Notes: generated from the letters alone by a model not told the origin. A DNA stretch of 64,000 bases from Polystyrenella longa (GCF_007750395.1 NZ_CP036281.1:843211-907210), one strand, 5' to 3'; shown: positions 52,720 through 62,298, counted from the stretch's first letter. Made by a program: numbers and translations.

Positions 52720-53853
52720 TTATCGCAGCGGCGGCAGGGTTCGCCAGTTGTTTTTTTGCACCATTTCCCGAACGACCTCTCTCCGAGAACCGGTTCGGTC
52801 ATAGATTTCGAGTTGCTGTGATGCTCCAGTCTCGTTGTGCAGCGTTAAAATTGATTTGAGTTCCGGGACACAATCGAGTTTTTCTGCCGTCGGAAGAAGC
52901 AGGTCGACCAGGTGGGACGTGAGTTCATGGACAGACTGCTGTTGGAACGTATCGTGATTGACGAGTTCAGCCTCGCCACCGTAACGGGTCGCACGCCATT
53001 TGTTCTGCTGAACCATCATGGGGTGATAATCGGCTTGGTAAGTTCCCGAATCAATTTCTTCTGATAAAGCCACCACCATACATTGGACGAATGCAGTGAT
53101 CGCCAGGACCTGATTCAGATTCGCTGGCATATCGCAGATACGAACTTCCACCGTTCCGAAGTTATGATGCGGTCGGATGTCCCACCAGATTTCGCGAATG
53201 GAATTGATGAAACCGGTGTTGATCAAGTGGTTAATGAGCCAGGTGTATTCGCTCCAGTTTCGCACCAGATGCGGCAGTCCGGCGGTGGGCAGTCCCTCCA
53301 TAATGACGGATCTGTTAGAATGAATTCCTGTATTCCGTCCTTCCCAGAAGGGGGAGTTCGACGACAGGCTGAGCAACAGCGGGAGATAACGGAGCATCCG
53401 TTCGCTGACCATAATCGCCTTGTCACCAGTATCAACACCGACATGCACATGCAGGCCAAAGGTTAATAGCCGACGGGCGATATCCTGCATCAAATCGACC
53501 AGACGATAGTACCGGTCATTAACCGTAATTTCTTGTTCCCGCCAGGAGGAGAACGGGTGGGTCGCCGACCAGAAGAGTTTCAAACCGAGTTCTTCAATCG
53601 CTTTTTCGGTGGCTTCCAACGTGGTACGCAAGTCGTTGCCCGCTTCAGCCACGGTACGGCAGACGCGTGTGTTGATTTCAAGATAGGACTGCATCAATTC
53701 AGGTTTGACGAACTGATGGAATTCCTCGGGCAGTGCCTTGAGGACTTCATCAATCGAGTTGGACAGTGCGAGTGTGTTAGATTCGACTAGTTGCAATTCG
53801 ATTTCGACACCCAGCGTGGGGTAATCGTTTTGAGTAAACGAAATCGCGTTCAT
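52720..53853 (-). CDS. ybdK: YbdK-type carboxylate-amine ligase (GCS2 family)
   Basis: 377 residues. GVEIELQLVESNTL opens the glutamate-cysteine ligase type 2 fold; LLTFGLHVHVGVD, NSPFWEGRNTGIHSNRS and WWDIRPHHNFGTVEVRICDMPAN give the ATP/metal site. YbdK has weak gamma-glutamyl-cysteine ligase activity in E. coli; physiological substrate uncertain. It overlaps the upstream M20 peptidase gene by 4 nt (ATGA at 53850-53853) and lies 46 bp before uvrC, so the three form one leftward operon. Confidence 0.9.
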   Translation of the reverse strand: MNAISFTQNDYPTLGVEIELQLVESNTLALSNSIDEVLKALPEEFHQFVKPELMQSYLEINTRVCRTVAEAGNDLRTTLEATEKAIEELGLKLFWSATHPFSSWREQEITVNDRYYRLVDLMQDIARRLLTFGLHVHVGVDTGDKAIMVSERMLRYLPLLLSLSSNSPFWEGRNTGIHSNRSVIMEGLPTAGLPHLVRNWSEYTWLINHLINTGFINSIREIWWDIRPHHNFGTVEVRICDMPANLNQVLAITAFVQCMVVALSEEIDSGTYQADYHPMMVQQNKWRATRYGGEAELVNHDTFQQQSVHELTSHLVDLLLPTAEKLDCVPELKSILTLHNETGASQQLEIYDRTGSRREVVREMVQKNNWRTLPPLR

Positions 53854-55130
53854 AACGACTCTCCGGAAGTGGTTTCAAGTTGATGTCCCAGCAACAGCAC
53901 GGAACGCATTATAATACGTGCTCCCAGAGAGAGAACCGTTTCATCAATGTCAAAGCGACAGGAGTGCAATAACGTGGGGTCGCTTATGTCTCGGGCACAG
54001 CCCAAGCGAATCATGGCTCCTGGAACCTGCTCAAGATAAAGGGCGAAATCTTCTCCGCCCATACTGGGTTGATCAATCCGACTCGTGTTCTCGGTTCCCA
54101 GAATTTGCATGGCGGCCAATTCCAGACAGCGGGTGGCGTCGTTGTTATTGACGATCGAAGGGAGGGCATTATGGAAATCGACATCAATGAGGGTGCCACT
54201 TGTCTTTCCGACTCCATGGGCGATTTCACGAATGCGGCGGTGTAATCGTTCACGAGTGTCGGCTTGAATCGTGCGAAGGGAACCTCGAATCTCGACTGTC
54301 TCGGGAATGACGTTCGGAGCATAACCTCCCATCAATTGACCCACAGAAAAGACTGACGGATGGCGGGAATCGACCGAGCGGGGAAGATACTGATGGAGCG
54401 CCATGATCAGTTCAGCCGAAGCTGCTACGGGGTCCGACGTATGATGCGGTCTGGCGGCATGGCCTCCGTGACCAGTCACGGTCAATTGAACTTCATCGCA
54501 GTTGGCCGTCATTGTTCCATATCGAACAGCAGCTTCGCCGACGGCCCGTTCCGGTTCCATATGCAGACTCAGAATCGCGGCGACTCCGTCCAGTGAATTC
54601 TGTTCGATCATCCAGCGAGCACCCTGACAGGTTTCTTCAGCCGGTTGAAACAACAGCCGGACCCGTGCCGCAGGTACGTTGGTGACCCCTTCGGTCAGTT
54701 CGGCTCCCATGGCGGCGAGGCCAATGCCGGTGACAATTGTGGAGTGGGCGTCGTGACCGCAGGCATGCATCACGCCATCATTCTGGGAGCGATAGGGGAC
54801 CTGCTTTTCATCCGGAATGCGTAATGCATCAATATCTGCGCGGATCGCAATCAGCGGAGTCGTCGGATCCGGGTTACCGATTTCAAAATCGACAGTCAGG
54901 CCGATGTCGTTCTGTTTCACCACTGGATTCAGGCCGACAGCTTGCAGCAATTCGGTCAGGTAGGTCGTTGTCTGAATTTCTTCCCCGCTGGGTTCCGGAT
55001 GAGCATGCAGGTGGCGACGGATTTCGATCAACCGGGAAGAAAGGCGGGCGATGGCGTGGTCGAAATCATTCAACCAGCCCGTATGTTCTTCCAGGTGGTT
55101 CAAATGAGTTTCCAGAGAATGAAGTTTCAT
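53850..55130 (-). CDS. M20 family amidohydrolase (N-acyl-amino-acid or hippurate hydrolase type)
   Basis: 426 residues. Metal-site motifs: RRHLHAHPEPSGEE, IRADIDALRIPDE (Asp), HACGHDAHSTIVTG (His/Asp) and LFQPAEETCQGARWMIEQ (Glu-Glu), followed by HMEPERAVGE. The match is with the carboxypeptidase Ss1/IAA-amino-acid hydrolase/hippuricase branch of M20D peptidases, which release acyl groups from amino acids. First gene of the operon M20-ybdK-uvrC. Confidence 0.92.
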   Translation of the reverse strand: MKLHSLETHLNHLEEHTGWLNDFDHAIARLSSRLIEIRRHLHAHPEPSGEEIQTTTYLTELLQAVGLNPVVKQNDIGLTVDFEIGNPDPTTPLIAIRADIDALRIPDEKQVPYRSQNDGVMHACGHDAHSTIVTGIGLAAMGAELTEGVTNVPAARVRLLFQPAEETCQGARWMIEQNSLDGVAAILSLHMEPERAVGEAAVRYGTMTANCDEVQLTVTGHGGHAARPHHTSDPVAASAELIMALHQYLPRSVDSRHPSVFSVGQLMGGYAPNVIPETVEIRGSLRTIQADTRERLHRRIREIAHGVGKTSGTLIDVDFHNALPSIVNNNDATRCLELAAMQILGTENTSRIDQPSMGGEDFALYLEQVPGAMIRLGCARDISDPTLLHSCRFDIDETVLSLGARIIMRSVLLLGHQLETTSGESL

Positions 55131-55483
55131 ATAATTTCAGACTGTAAGAAATGCAAATAAGAAAGGAGCAGGTGTGACAATTTGTTCACATCTCGGTCGG
55201 GTCAATCGGGCCAGCTTTTGGCGATCTTCGTGAGCCGTTCTCAAAATTCTAACGGATCTCCAACTCCTTTATACGTAATAAACCTATACGGAGTGAACCG
55301 CAGAATTAACACGACTCGTCTGTTTCCCGCTTTCCCCTCAAAACAGATTCCTTCCTTCGATCATCAGAAACCTCTCCCCGAGGTTGTTGCGGTTTTAAGT
55401 CCTTCCCACCTGTATTGCGCTTTCCTCACCTGAATTTCTAACATTTCCGACTTATCTGAACAGTTTAAAAAGAGACAATCCCC
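55131..55483. other. Gene-free stretch
   Basis: About 350 bp upstream of the M20 gene; should hold the promoter of the M20-ybdK-uvrC operon and that of the STAS gene on the other strand. No RNA or hairpin with T-run was recognised. Confidence 0.4.
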
Positions 55484-55675
55484 ATGCTGAGAGAGGTTGT
55501 TCTACAGAAGAGTAAACAGGATAATAAGTACGCGGTTCTGACAGAGCGGTACGCCCGCTCTCGATACGATTCGCTGAATTCAGATTCCCGACAACCGTGT
55601 CCTGACGATGGGCGGGTTCACTGCCTGACCTGTTCAGTCGATGGTGGTTTTCCTTCACACTGGAAAAGGGGGTGA
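55484..55675 (+). CDS. Possible small leader ORF before the STAS gene
   Basis: 63 residues; ends 3 bp before the STAS start, so it could be coupled to it. Sequence is polar, with a CPDDGRVHCLTCSVDGG stretch holding three Cys in its second half, and not recognised. No clear binding site before its ATG. It may as well be untranslated leader. Confidence 0.25.
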   Translation: MLREVVLQKSKQDNKYAVLTERYARSRYDSLNSDSRQPCPDDGRVHCLTCSVDGGFPSHWKRG

Positions 55676-55678
55676 TTC

Positions 55679-56083
55679 ATGTTGCGATCAGCCGTTCAAT
55701 TCGAAGGTCCTATCCTGATGGAAATGCCGCATAAAGTTTTCCCGGTAGAAGTGCAGCCCAGAGTGCTGGTCGTCACTCCGGTTGGAGACGCGGTCGCCTT
55801 CAAGGACTGTGACGTTAAATGGGAGCTGACCATGATCCTCAATCAGCTCGAGCGATTACCGGTCCATCACGTGATGATCGACTTCAGCGCCGCCAACTAC
55901 TTCGGTTCCGTCGTTATCGGCAGTATGGTGCGACTCTCCTCGCTGGTGAAAGGGCGCGGGGGCAAAGCGGCGATGTGTGGTGCGTCCGAAGACATGCAGG
56001 TCGTACTTGACGCGATGAACTTGAACCAGATGTGGTCTCAGTTCCAGGATCGGAATGAGGCCGTTCGCTGGCTGAATAGCTAA
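55679..56083 (+). CDS. STAS domain protein (anti-anti-sigma-like)
   Basis: 134 residues; the ATG follows AAAGGGGGTGA. A STAS fold with VVTPVGDAVAFKDCDV, VHHVMIDFSAANYFGSVVIGSMVRLSSLVKGRGGKAAMCG and MNLNQMWSQFQDRNEAVRWL. In SpoIIAA-type antagonists the strand has DSSG; here it is FGSVV, keeping one Ser at the usual phosphorylation position but losing the preceding Asp. A regulatory partner kinase is not nearby. It probably controls a sigma factor or another complex in the cytoplasm. Confidence 0.8.
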   Translation: MLRSAVQFEGPILMEMPHKVFPVEVQPRVLVVTPVGDAVAFKDCDVKWELTMILNQLERLPVHHVMIDFSAANYFGSVVIGSMVRLSSLVKGRGGKAAMCGASEDMQVVLDAMNLNQMWSQFQDRNEAVRWLNS

Positions 56084-56145
56084 GACTCTGCTGCTCTGGT
56101 AAAAACTCTTCCTGAAACCGGTTTCGTTTCGTTCGAGAATCGCGC

Positions 56146-57429
56146 ATGATAGAGGGAGCATTTCTGTTTCCCAATCATTCCGCTGGAGATCCTGCTTTGC
56201 GATCCAATCGATTCTTTGTGCTCCTGCTCAGTCTTATTTTGTCGACCTCGTTTATCGCTTCGACTGACAACGCTTCTGCCGCCGAGCATTCGATCGTGTG
56301 GAAAGCTCCGACCGGTGTTCCCGCCGGAACACCCCTTTTCGTCAAACAAGAGACCGATGCGGACGAGTCTCTTCAATTAGTGGAAGCCGAAACCGGAACG
56401 AAAATCCCACTACAAAAAAGTGGTGAAGAGTGGATTGGATTATTTCCGCGCGAGATCAAAGAAGGGGAGACACTCGACTTTACCGTGTCAGCAGTTCCTC
56501 CCGTCCAGGCAGCATCGGCAGTCTTCAACATCGTGCAGAAAGAAGGATGTCTGGTCGTGAGTAATCGCGGTAGGGAAGTCTTTCGCTATCGCACTGACTC
56601 CCTTGAGCCTCCCATGGGGCAAAGTAATATCTACCGACGCAGCGGTTATCTGCATCCCCTCTATACGCCCCGAGGAAAATTAGTCACGGGAGACTTCGCC
56701 GCAGACCATCCTCATCAACACGGAATTATGTACGCTTGGACGAACACCAGTTTTCAGGGGAGGAAGGTCGACTTCTGGAATCAGTCCGCAGAACAGGGAC
56801 GCATTGAGCATCGGAAAATTGTAGCCATGGGAAAGGGTCCCGTCTTCGCCGAAATCGAAGTGAAAATTGCTCACGTCGATCTCACTTCCGGAAACCCAAT
56901 CGACGTCCTGCACGAACATTGGAAGCTCCGCGTGTATGACATTGGACCAGACACGAATGACAATAGCCTACCCTACATTATTGATTTTGAATCTGTTCAA
57001 GAAGCAGCCACGGACGAGCCACTGAAGATTCTGGAGTATCACTATGGTGGCTTTGCCATTCGCGGAAATGAATCGTGGTTGGGCCGCGATCCCAATCTTT
57101 TTTTAACCAGTCTCGGTATGAAACGGGAAGACGGGAACCATAGTCGTCCGAATTGGTGCCGTATGCAGGGGGAACTCGGAAGGGGGACTGCCGGCGTTGT
57201 TTTGATCTCTCATGAGCACAATTTCCGTGCTCCCATACCCGTTCGTCTGCACCCAGCCAAACCTTATTTCTGCTGGGCTCCGCTGGTATTGGGCGACTTT
57301 GAAATCAGCAAACAGAACCCGCTGCGGTCTCGGTTTCGAATCGTGAGCTATGACGGCGAGGGGTCGCTCCAGCGTCTTCATCAGCTGTCGCGGAATTTCT
57401 CACAGCCGGTCTGGCTGGATGCGAGGTAG
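56146..57429 (+). CDS. Exported PmoA/DUF6807 family protein
   Basis: 427 residues with a signal peptide (RFFVLLLSLILSTSFIASTDNASAAEH) after a 20-residue leader; a later start may be used but no binding site decides. The core matches the planctomycete DUF6807 (PmoA-named) family: YRTDSLEPPMGQSNIYRRSGYLHPLYTPRGKLVTGDF followed by the conserved DHPHQHGIMYAWTNTSFQGRKVDFW, and NESWLGRDPNLFLTSLG. The HPHQHG motif suggests metal or sugar binding. These proteins are not methane monooxygenase subunits despite the name. Function unknown, extracytoplasmic. Confidence 0.82.
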   Translation: MIEGAFLFPNHSAGDPALRSNRFFVLLLSLILSTSFIASTDNASAAEHSIVWKAPTGVPAGTPLFVKQETDADESLQLVEAETGTKIPLQKSGEEWIGLFPREIKEGETLDFTVSAVPPVQAASAVFNIVQKEGCLVVSNRGREVFRYRTDSLEPPMGQSNIYRRSGYLHPLYTPRGKLVTGDFAADHPHQHGIMYAWTNTSFQGRKVDFWNQSAEQGRIEHRKIVAMGKGPVFAEIEVKIAHVDLTSGNPIDVLHEHWKLRVYDIGPDTNDNSLPYIIDFESVQEAATDEPLKILEYHYGGFAIRGNESWLGRDPNLFLTSLGMKREDGNHSRPNWCRMQGELGRGTAGVVLISHEHNFRAPIPVRLHPAKPYFCWAPLVLGDFEISKQNPLRSRFRIVSYDGEGSLQRLHQLSRNFSQPVWLDAR

Positions 57430-57443
57430 TTGGGACGAGCGGC

Positions 57444-57800
57444 TCAGTCGAGCATTAGGAAAACATATTGTTGTCCACTGTCTTGATCTGGTTCGAATCC
57501 TTTTTCGACGGCTATTTTTCCGATCATGTCTAGAAGAACGGCGCGAGAGTCTGATTCCTCTGGAAGTTCTATCACTAGCTTACCGGTGTTTTCGAAGCCT
57601 CCCTCATAGTCATCGATTTCAACAGCCAGCACTTCCTGAGCCCCTGCGTCATAGAATTGCTGTACAAATTCAATGCTTTGTTCCTGCGAAAGTCCTTCTC
57701 CCAAAAAACGTTGCCCTGGGCCGGGCGAAGTCTGCAGCCATTCGAGTGCCTCTTTAGTATTAGTTGCTCCCAGAAATTGCTGTACGAATTTATCAGACAC
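57444..57800 (-). CDS. Small conserved-looking protein of unknown function
   Basis: 118 residues from a GTG start with AGGAG 7 nt upstream, which supports the gene. Acidic, soluble, no signal peptide: VQQFLGATNTKEALEWLQTS, a pair of Gln-rich helices and then GAQEVLAVEIDDYEGGFENTGKLVIELPEESDSRAVLLDMIGKIAVEKGFEPDQDSG. I do not recognise the family. It converges on the DUF6807 gene. Confidence 0.7.
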   Translation of the reverse strand: MSDKFVQQFLGATNTKEALEWLQTSPGPGQRFLGEGLSQEQSIEFVQQFYDAGAQEVLAVEIDDYEGGFENTGKLVIELPEESDSRAVLLDMIGKIAVEKGFEPDQDSGQQYVFLMLD

Positions 57801-58408
57801 TGTCGTCTCCTATTCAACCAGATTTAAGGCCATTTTTACCGGTCAATTTTCATGAACTGTTTCAATAACCGTAACTCGTTCTGTCTCGTTTTATAATATC
57901 ATATCCTCAAATTACCATAAAAAGAAAATAGCCCAGATTCATCAAATGAGGAGAACCCGATCTGTTAGCTGGTGTCACTCATAGAGGAGCCCAGGCTAGG
58001 GGTGATTTTATTGAGACAAAATCTCAACTCAGTGTGCGAATTAATCGGGATTCTTGATGTTAGGGTCTGCAGCAACGATCTCCTGTAGTAAGTGTCAAAT
58101 GAGACTTAAACTGACGGGTTCTCGCCATGTACCGGGCTTGACGATCTGTATCGGCAGAACTACATTTAGCATGACTCTCTCGCTAAATTTCGTCTTCAGA
58201 AATGTCGCCTCTATCTCTTTAATAATAGGGACATGAGTTTTTCTGCTGATTTCCAGGGGAGAAATTCAAGAATTGAATTCAAAAGCGATTCACCGAGTAT
58301 TTTTTTCACTCAGAACATAGATATTCCGCGAGGTTCTGTTTCCTGACCGGTGCTGATTGACCGATAACTCTGGAACTTGGCGGCTTTTTTTAACAGGAGG
58401 AGTTTCTC
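57801..58408. other. A+T-rich gene-free stretch with a promoter candidate
   Basis: About 600 bp between the divergent small protein and the ferredoxin gene. It holds a 7-bp inverted repeat ATTTAGC / GCTAAAT near 58164-58188, which overlaps the promoter candidate at 58138-58166, and a TTGAGA / TCTCAA repeat near 58010. The 60-residue frame at 58054-58236 has no binding site and is not called. Confidence 0.4.
58138..58166 (+). promoter_or_regulatory. Candidate sigma-70-type promoter of the ferredoxin gene
   Basis: TTGACG, 17-bp spacer, TACATT (consensus TTGACA and TATAAT). This would give a leader of about 235 nt with the adjacent inverted repeat ATTTAGC/GCTAAAT at its 5' end. Seen only by pattern. 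Confidence 0.3.
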
Positions 58409-58711
58409 ATGACTCATGTTGTCGCAGAACCTTGCATGAACTGCAAATACACCGACTGCGTGCTGGTGTGCCCGGTAGAATGTTTCTACGAAGGCGATAA
58501 TATGCTCTACATCAATCCCGATGAGTGCATCGACTGTGCAGCATGTATTCCCGAGTGTCCCGTGGAAGCAATCTTCCAGGAAGATGATCTTCCCGAACAA
58601 TGGTCCAGCTTCGTCGAACTGAATGCCGAAAAAGCACCAGAATGCGAAGTCATCACCGAGCAGAAAGCTTCTCTGGCCGACTCCGGCGGGGACTGCAAGA
58701 ACGCCGATTAA
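58409..58711 (+). CDS. fdxA: 7Fe-type ferredoxin (FdxA-like)
   Basis: 100 residues with AGGAGGAG 8 nt before the ATG, an unusually strong site. Two cluster motifs: [21 protein letters not shown] and [17 protein letters not shown]. This spacing is that of bacterial 7Fe (3Fe-4S plus 4Fe-4S) or 8Fe ferredoxins of the FdxA group, which carry electrons in the cytoplasm. The acidic tail ([23 protein letters not shown]) is normal for FdxA. Ended by the hairpin at 58756. Confidence 0.9.
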   Translation: MTHVVAEPCMNCKYTDCVLVCPVECFYEGDNMLYINPDECIDCAACIPECPVEAIFQEDDLPEQWSSFVELNAEKAPECEVITEQKASLADSGGDCKNAD

Positions 58712-58755
58712 AGACCCCGGATGCTCTGAGTCAGAAAATTCGGTTCAGATACAAT

Positions 58756-58794
58756 AAAAGCCCGCACGCAGAAGTCTTTGCATGCGGGTTTTTT
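58756..58794 (+). terminator. Terminator of the ferredoxin gene
   Basis: CCCGCA / TGCGGG core extended by GCA/TGC after one mismatch and by AAAG/TTTT at the base, with six T at the 3' side; 45 bp past the stop. Confidence 0.85.
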
Positions 58795-59010
58795 CTTTGT
58801 ACGTTCATTTTCCAGATTCGACTCTGGCTTAAGCTTCGCGGGTGCCACTCGCTGTACTCCACTCTGTCTGAGTGCCACTCTGTCTGGCTTGTCCAGCAGT
58901 GCGATTACAGAGCATTCAATCATACGTTCCCTGCAATATCACACAGCGATTCGAACAATCGTTTGAAGACTTCGTAAGGGCTTCTTCACTATCGGTATTC
59001 AAAACAAGAT

Positions 59011-59352
59011 CTAATACCGAGGCAAACTCGGATCGATTTTCTCCGCCCATTCATCAATTCCCCCTGACATGTTGATCGCCTTGCTGAAGCCTTGTTTTCG
59101 CAACCAGAGCATCACTTTCATGCTGCGGCCTCCATGATGGCAGTACACGACAACTTCGCTATCTTTCTGGGGGTCCAACTCACCCACACGATCCTGAATC
59201 TGGCTCATCGGGACGAGTGTTGCTCCTTCCACGTGCACTGTCTGATATTCATCCTCTTCCCGCACATCGAGCAGCAGAAAATCGTCGTTGTTATCCAGTT
59301 TCGCTTTCACCTGTTCACAGGACATTTCGAGCGGAGTGGCAGCGTCAGTCAT
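59011..59352 (-). CDS. Rhodanese-like sulfurtransferase domain protein
   Basis: 113 residues from the ATG at 59352; the frame to 59379 needs a TTG and lacks a binding site. Single rhodanese domain: LLDVREEDEYQTVHVEGATLVPMSQI, the active-site loop VVYCHHGGRSMKV with the catalytic Cys, and the end INMSGGIDEWAEKIDPSLPRY. Such single-domain proteins (GlpE/PspE-like) move sulfane sulfur, here in the cytoplasm since no leader is seen. It precedes the LRR-like gene's stop in the same direction. Confidence 0.92.
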   Translation of the reverse strand: MTDAATPLEMSCEQVKAKLDNNDDFLLLDVREEDEYQTVHVEGATLVPMSQIQDRVGELDPQKDSEVVVYCHHGGRSMKVMLWLRKQGFSKAINMSGGIDEWAEKIDPSLPRY

Positions 59353-59439
59353 AGCAAAAGAATCCAATTGGAAGTTCAAACGAGCAGCGTGATCAAATCA
59401 TGCGTGGATCATCTTAAATTGGGAACCGCGTTGCAACCG

Positions 59440-60594
59440 TCATTTCTTCTTGATGAAATCAGACGAGATGATCAAATTCGGATGAACGAGTCGTAGTTGT
59501 TCAATCTGTTCCTCGGGAACGGAGGTGCCTCTCAGATCGAGGCCTCCTTTCAGAGGTTTCAGGATGGCAGGGTTTTCAATCAAAACGGTGATATCGCTTA
59601 AATTAGTCGCCCCCTGTAAATCCAGATGACCTTCCAGACTACAGTTTTTCAGCCGGGAAATATCAGTCAGGCCTGTGAAGTCAGTTAATTTGACGGAGAC
59701 ATATCTTTGTCCATCCTTTAAGAAGTCGAGCGACTCCTGTTGTTGAACCCCTCCCATTTCCACAAACTTCAATTGCGACATTTTATCCAGATCAGGAACG
59801 GTTGCATCCATCTCACAGCCAGCAAGATTGAGAAGATACAACTTCGGACAATGTGCTAATCCATCAATGTTATTCAATTTCGCCACAGTGCGATTCGCTT
59901 TTATCTTTTGATCCACTGAAATGCCCGTTTCCAAAACTGTCAGAAGTGGCATGTGACGCAAAAAATCGAGATCCGTCAGTCTCATGTCGCAGTCGATCGC
60001 GAGAAAACTTAACATCGTTAACTGTTTGAAATACTGATCGCTTTTAATCTCTCCACTGTTTTCAATAACCAGGGTTTGCAGGTTGGTCAGTGAGTTCAAG
60101 AACTTCCATTCCGTCTCCACGGGGCAATTCTTAATTTTCAAACTTCTGAGATTTGTCGCGTTCGCGACGGATTCCACATCTTTCAAGTTGGAATTGTTTT
60201 GAAGAATTAACTGGTTGAATTTCAATTCGATCTCAGGAAAATCCAGCAACTCCAGTTCAGGTGAGTCTTCGATGTTTAAGGAAATGGAAACCGGCAATTG
60301 GTTCGTCAGGATCACGATTTCCCGAAGTTGTTCCTCGGTAGTATCGATAACGGTGACCGTATAGAAATTCGGAGTTTCCGGCCACCAATTCCGAGAACCT
60401 GTGATTAATCTCTGTGGATATCTCGGTTCAACCGTGGCATCCAGACTTCGGATATCATCGACCAGTCTTTCTCTTTCTGTATGGCGCCAGTAAGGCCAGC
60501 CTATAGCGGTCCCCAGCATGAGGAGGCTGACAAAAGCCGCAACAACCAGAACTCTTTCGGTCCGATTCCATTCTCGCGGCGGCCAAACCGTCAT
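59440..60594 (-). CDS. Membrane-anchored leucine-rich-repeat protein
   Basis: 384 residues from the ATG at 60594, chosen because GGAGAAA lies about 7 nt upstream; the open frame to 61296 overlaps dnaJ on the other strand and is Gly/Ala noise. One TM helix (VLVVAAFVSLLMLGTAIGWPYW) is followed by irregular leucine-rich repeats: LRSLKIKNCP, LQTLVIENSG, LSFLAIDCDM, LYLLNLAGCEM and the end LDLRGTSVPEEQIEQLRLVHPNLIISS. The repeats resemble planctomycete LRR proteins of unknown binding partner. Probably bitopic with the repeats outside. Confidence 0.75.
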   Translation of the reverse strand: MTVWPPREWNRTERVLVVAAFVSLLMLGTAIGWPYWRHTERERLVDDIRSLDATVEPRYPQRLITGSRNWWPETPNFYTVTVIDTTEEQLREIVILTNQLPVSISLNIEDSPELELLDFPEIELKFNQLILQNNSNLKDVESVANATNLRSLKIKNCPVETEWKFLNSLTNLQTLVIENSGEIKSDQYFKQLTMLSFLAIDCDMRLTDLDFLRHMPLLTVLETGISVDQKIKANRTVAKLNNIDGLAHCPKLYLLNLAGCEMDATVPDLDKMSQLKFVEMGGVQQQESLDFLKDGQRYVSVKLTDFTGLTDISRLKNCSLEGHLDLQGATNLSDITVLIENPAILKPLKGGLDLRGTSVPEEQIEQLRLVHPNLIISSDFIKKK

Positions 60595-60807
60595 TTCTAT
60601 TTCTCCAAACAGTGAGAGGGGGATAAAGAGCAGCGGTGCTAGTATACCAGCGAAACCTGCTTGGCGATATGTGATGCCTCTTCGATTTCTGACCAAATCT
60701 CCACCACCTCCGAACCTGTTGTCCCAGCCGATTCCTGCGTATAATGTCCACCGTTGTCTGAATTTCCTTCTTTTCCAGCTTGTTTGATTCCTTAGATACC
60801 CACCTCC

Positions 60808-61779
60808 ATGCCCCAGGACGATCTTTACAAAACTCTCGGTGTTTCCCGGACCGCGTCGGCGAACGATATCCGCAAAGCCTACAAGAAGCTCGCTAAGCAG
60901 TATCACCCCGACCGAAACAAAGGGGATGAAAAAGCGTCCGAGAAATTCAAGGAAGTTCAGGATGCCTACTCCGTACTGAGTGATGAGAATAAACGCGCTC
61001 AGTACGACCGATTCGGCACAACCCACACCAGCCAGGCAGGCCGGGGGGGAGGCAATCCCTTTGGCGGTGGAAACCCATTCGGCGGTGGCGGGGGAGCCGG
61101 CGGCCCGGGAGCAAGCCCGATCGATCTGGGTGATATCTTCGGCAGCTTTTTTGGCGGAGGCGGAGGGGGCGGTTTCGATTCGGATCGAGGTGGATTCGGT
61201 GGCGGAGCACAGGCGCCGCAGCGTCCCCAAAAAGGGGAAAACATCCCACTCGAAATCGAAGTCCCTTTTCACGTCGCGGCCGAAGGAGGCGAACATCTAC
61301 TTACGCTCAGTCGCGATGGCAAACGGGAGTCGATTGCCATTAAAGTTCCCGCCGGAATTGAATACGGAAAATCAATCCGTCTCGCCGGAGAAGGGCACCC
61401 CGGTCGTCATGGCGGTCCGCACGGCGATCTGATGGTTTCCGTCAAATACAGCAAACACCCTTACTTCCGCCGGGAAGGCTCGAATATTCTGATCGATCTT
61501 CCACTCACTCCGGCCGAAGCCGTTCTGGGTGCGAAAGTGGAAGTCCCCACGCTCGCCGAAGGGGAAGTCGTCATGACCATTCCTCCCGGTACATCCAGTG
61601 GAGCGAAACTTCGACTACGCGAGAAGGGCGTCATCAACCCTCGCACCAAGCAACGGGGAGATCAGTTTGTGGTGATTAAAATCGTCGTTCCCAAAGAACC
61701 CTCTTCCGAAGTCCACGAACTTTATGAGAAACTGAAGGAAATCGACACCACCAACCCGCGGGCCGACAGTTGGAAATAA
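60808..61779 (+). CDS. DnaJ-like co-chaperone, class B (CbpA type)
   Basis: 323 residues. J domain [21 protein letters not shown] with HPD at 33-35, followed by a long Gly/Phe region ([20 protein letters not shown] and more) and two C-terminal substrate-binding domains ending [12 protein letters not shown]. The Cys-rich zinc finger of class A DnaJ is absent, which makes it CbpA-like. It stimulates DnaK ATPase and hands over substrates. Divergent from the LRR gene with 213 bp between the starts. Confidence 0.93.
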   Translation: MPQDDLYKTLGVSRTASANDIRKAYKKLAKQYHPDRNKGDEKASEKFKEVQDAYSVLSDENKRAQYDRFGTTHTSQAGRGGGNPFGGGNPFGGGGGAGGPGASPIDLGDIFGSFFGGGGGGGFDSDRGGFGGGAQAPQRPQKGENIPLEIEVPFHVAAEGGEHLLTLSRDGKRESIAIKVPAGIEYGKSIRLAGEGHPGRHGGPHGDLMVSVKYSKHPYFRREGSNILIDLPLTPAEAVLGAKVEVPTLAEGEVVMTIPPGTSSGAKLRLREKGVINPRTKQRGDQFVVIKIVVPKEPSSEVHELYEKLKEIDTTNPRADSWK

Positions 61780-61821
61780 ACTGAAGAACAATCGCTTCCC
61801 CCAACTTCGGAAAGAAGCCCA

Positions 61822-62298
61822 GTGATCTTATCCATGAACGTGCTGCGACGCTCTCTTCTCTGTACCGGCTTATTCACTCTGGTGATTCTCCTCACCTGCG
61901 GACCCATTCTCTCTGCTCAAGAGAAAATCGATCCGCCCCCCGCCAGTGAAGCCGCGTCGGAAGCCACCGTCGACGTCAGTACCGATGAAACAGGTTTGAC
62001 CGCAGAGCAACGGGAGAAGAAAGAGGGGACGCTCGTCGGTATCATGATGATCACGCTCATCTGCATTACGGGCGTCTTCCTCATTATCTGGATTCTCCTG
62101 TATGGTCGCTGGTTCCGGCGGATGACTCGTCATCGTACCGGTCCTGTTTCTCCCCCCGATCCCCTCTGGTATCTCAAAGAGAAACCAAACACAGAAAAGC
62201 CGGGCGACGAAACCTCGAACTCCGAAGAATCAAATACTGCAGAACCAACTCCCCCCGAGGAAGACGATGATACGAACGAGGAGAAACCTTCCTCATGA
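61822..62298 (+). CDS. Small membrane protein preceding rnpA
   Basis: 158 residues from a GTG with AAGAAG 6 nt upstream; ATG 61834 is an alternative. Signal peptide or first helix SLLCTGLFTLVILLTCGPILSAQ, a second helix (GIMMITLICITGVFLIIWILLYG) and an acidic, Pro/Glu/Asn-rich tail. Not recognised. Its stop overlaps the rnpA start by ATGA (62295-62298), so the two are translationally coupled. Confidence 0.65.
   Translation: MILSMNVLRRSLLCTGLFTLVILLTCGPILSAQEKIDPPPASEAASEATVDVSTDETGLTAEQREKKEGTLVGIMMITLICITGVFLIIWILLYGRWFRRMTRHRTGPVSPPDPLWYLKEKPNTEKPGDETSNSEESNTAEPTPPEEDDDTNEEKPSS

Noticed and set aside
58054-58236. 60-residue frame upstream of the ferredoxin
   Set aside because: No start signal, and it contains the candidate promoter.
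60595-61296. N-terminal 234 residues of the long minus-strand frame over dnaJ
   Set aside because: Gly/Ala-rich reading opposite the dnaJ Gly/Phe region; the internal ATG at 60594 has a binding site and a TM helix.
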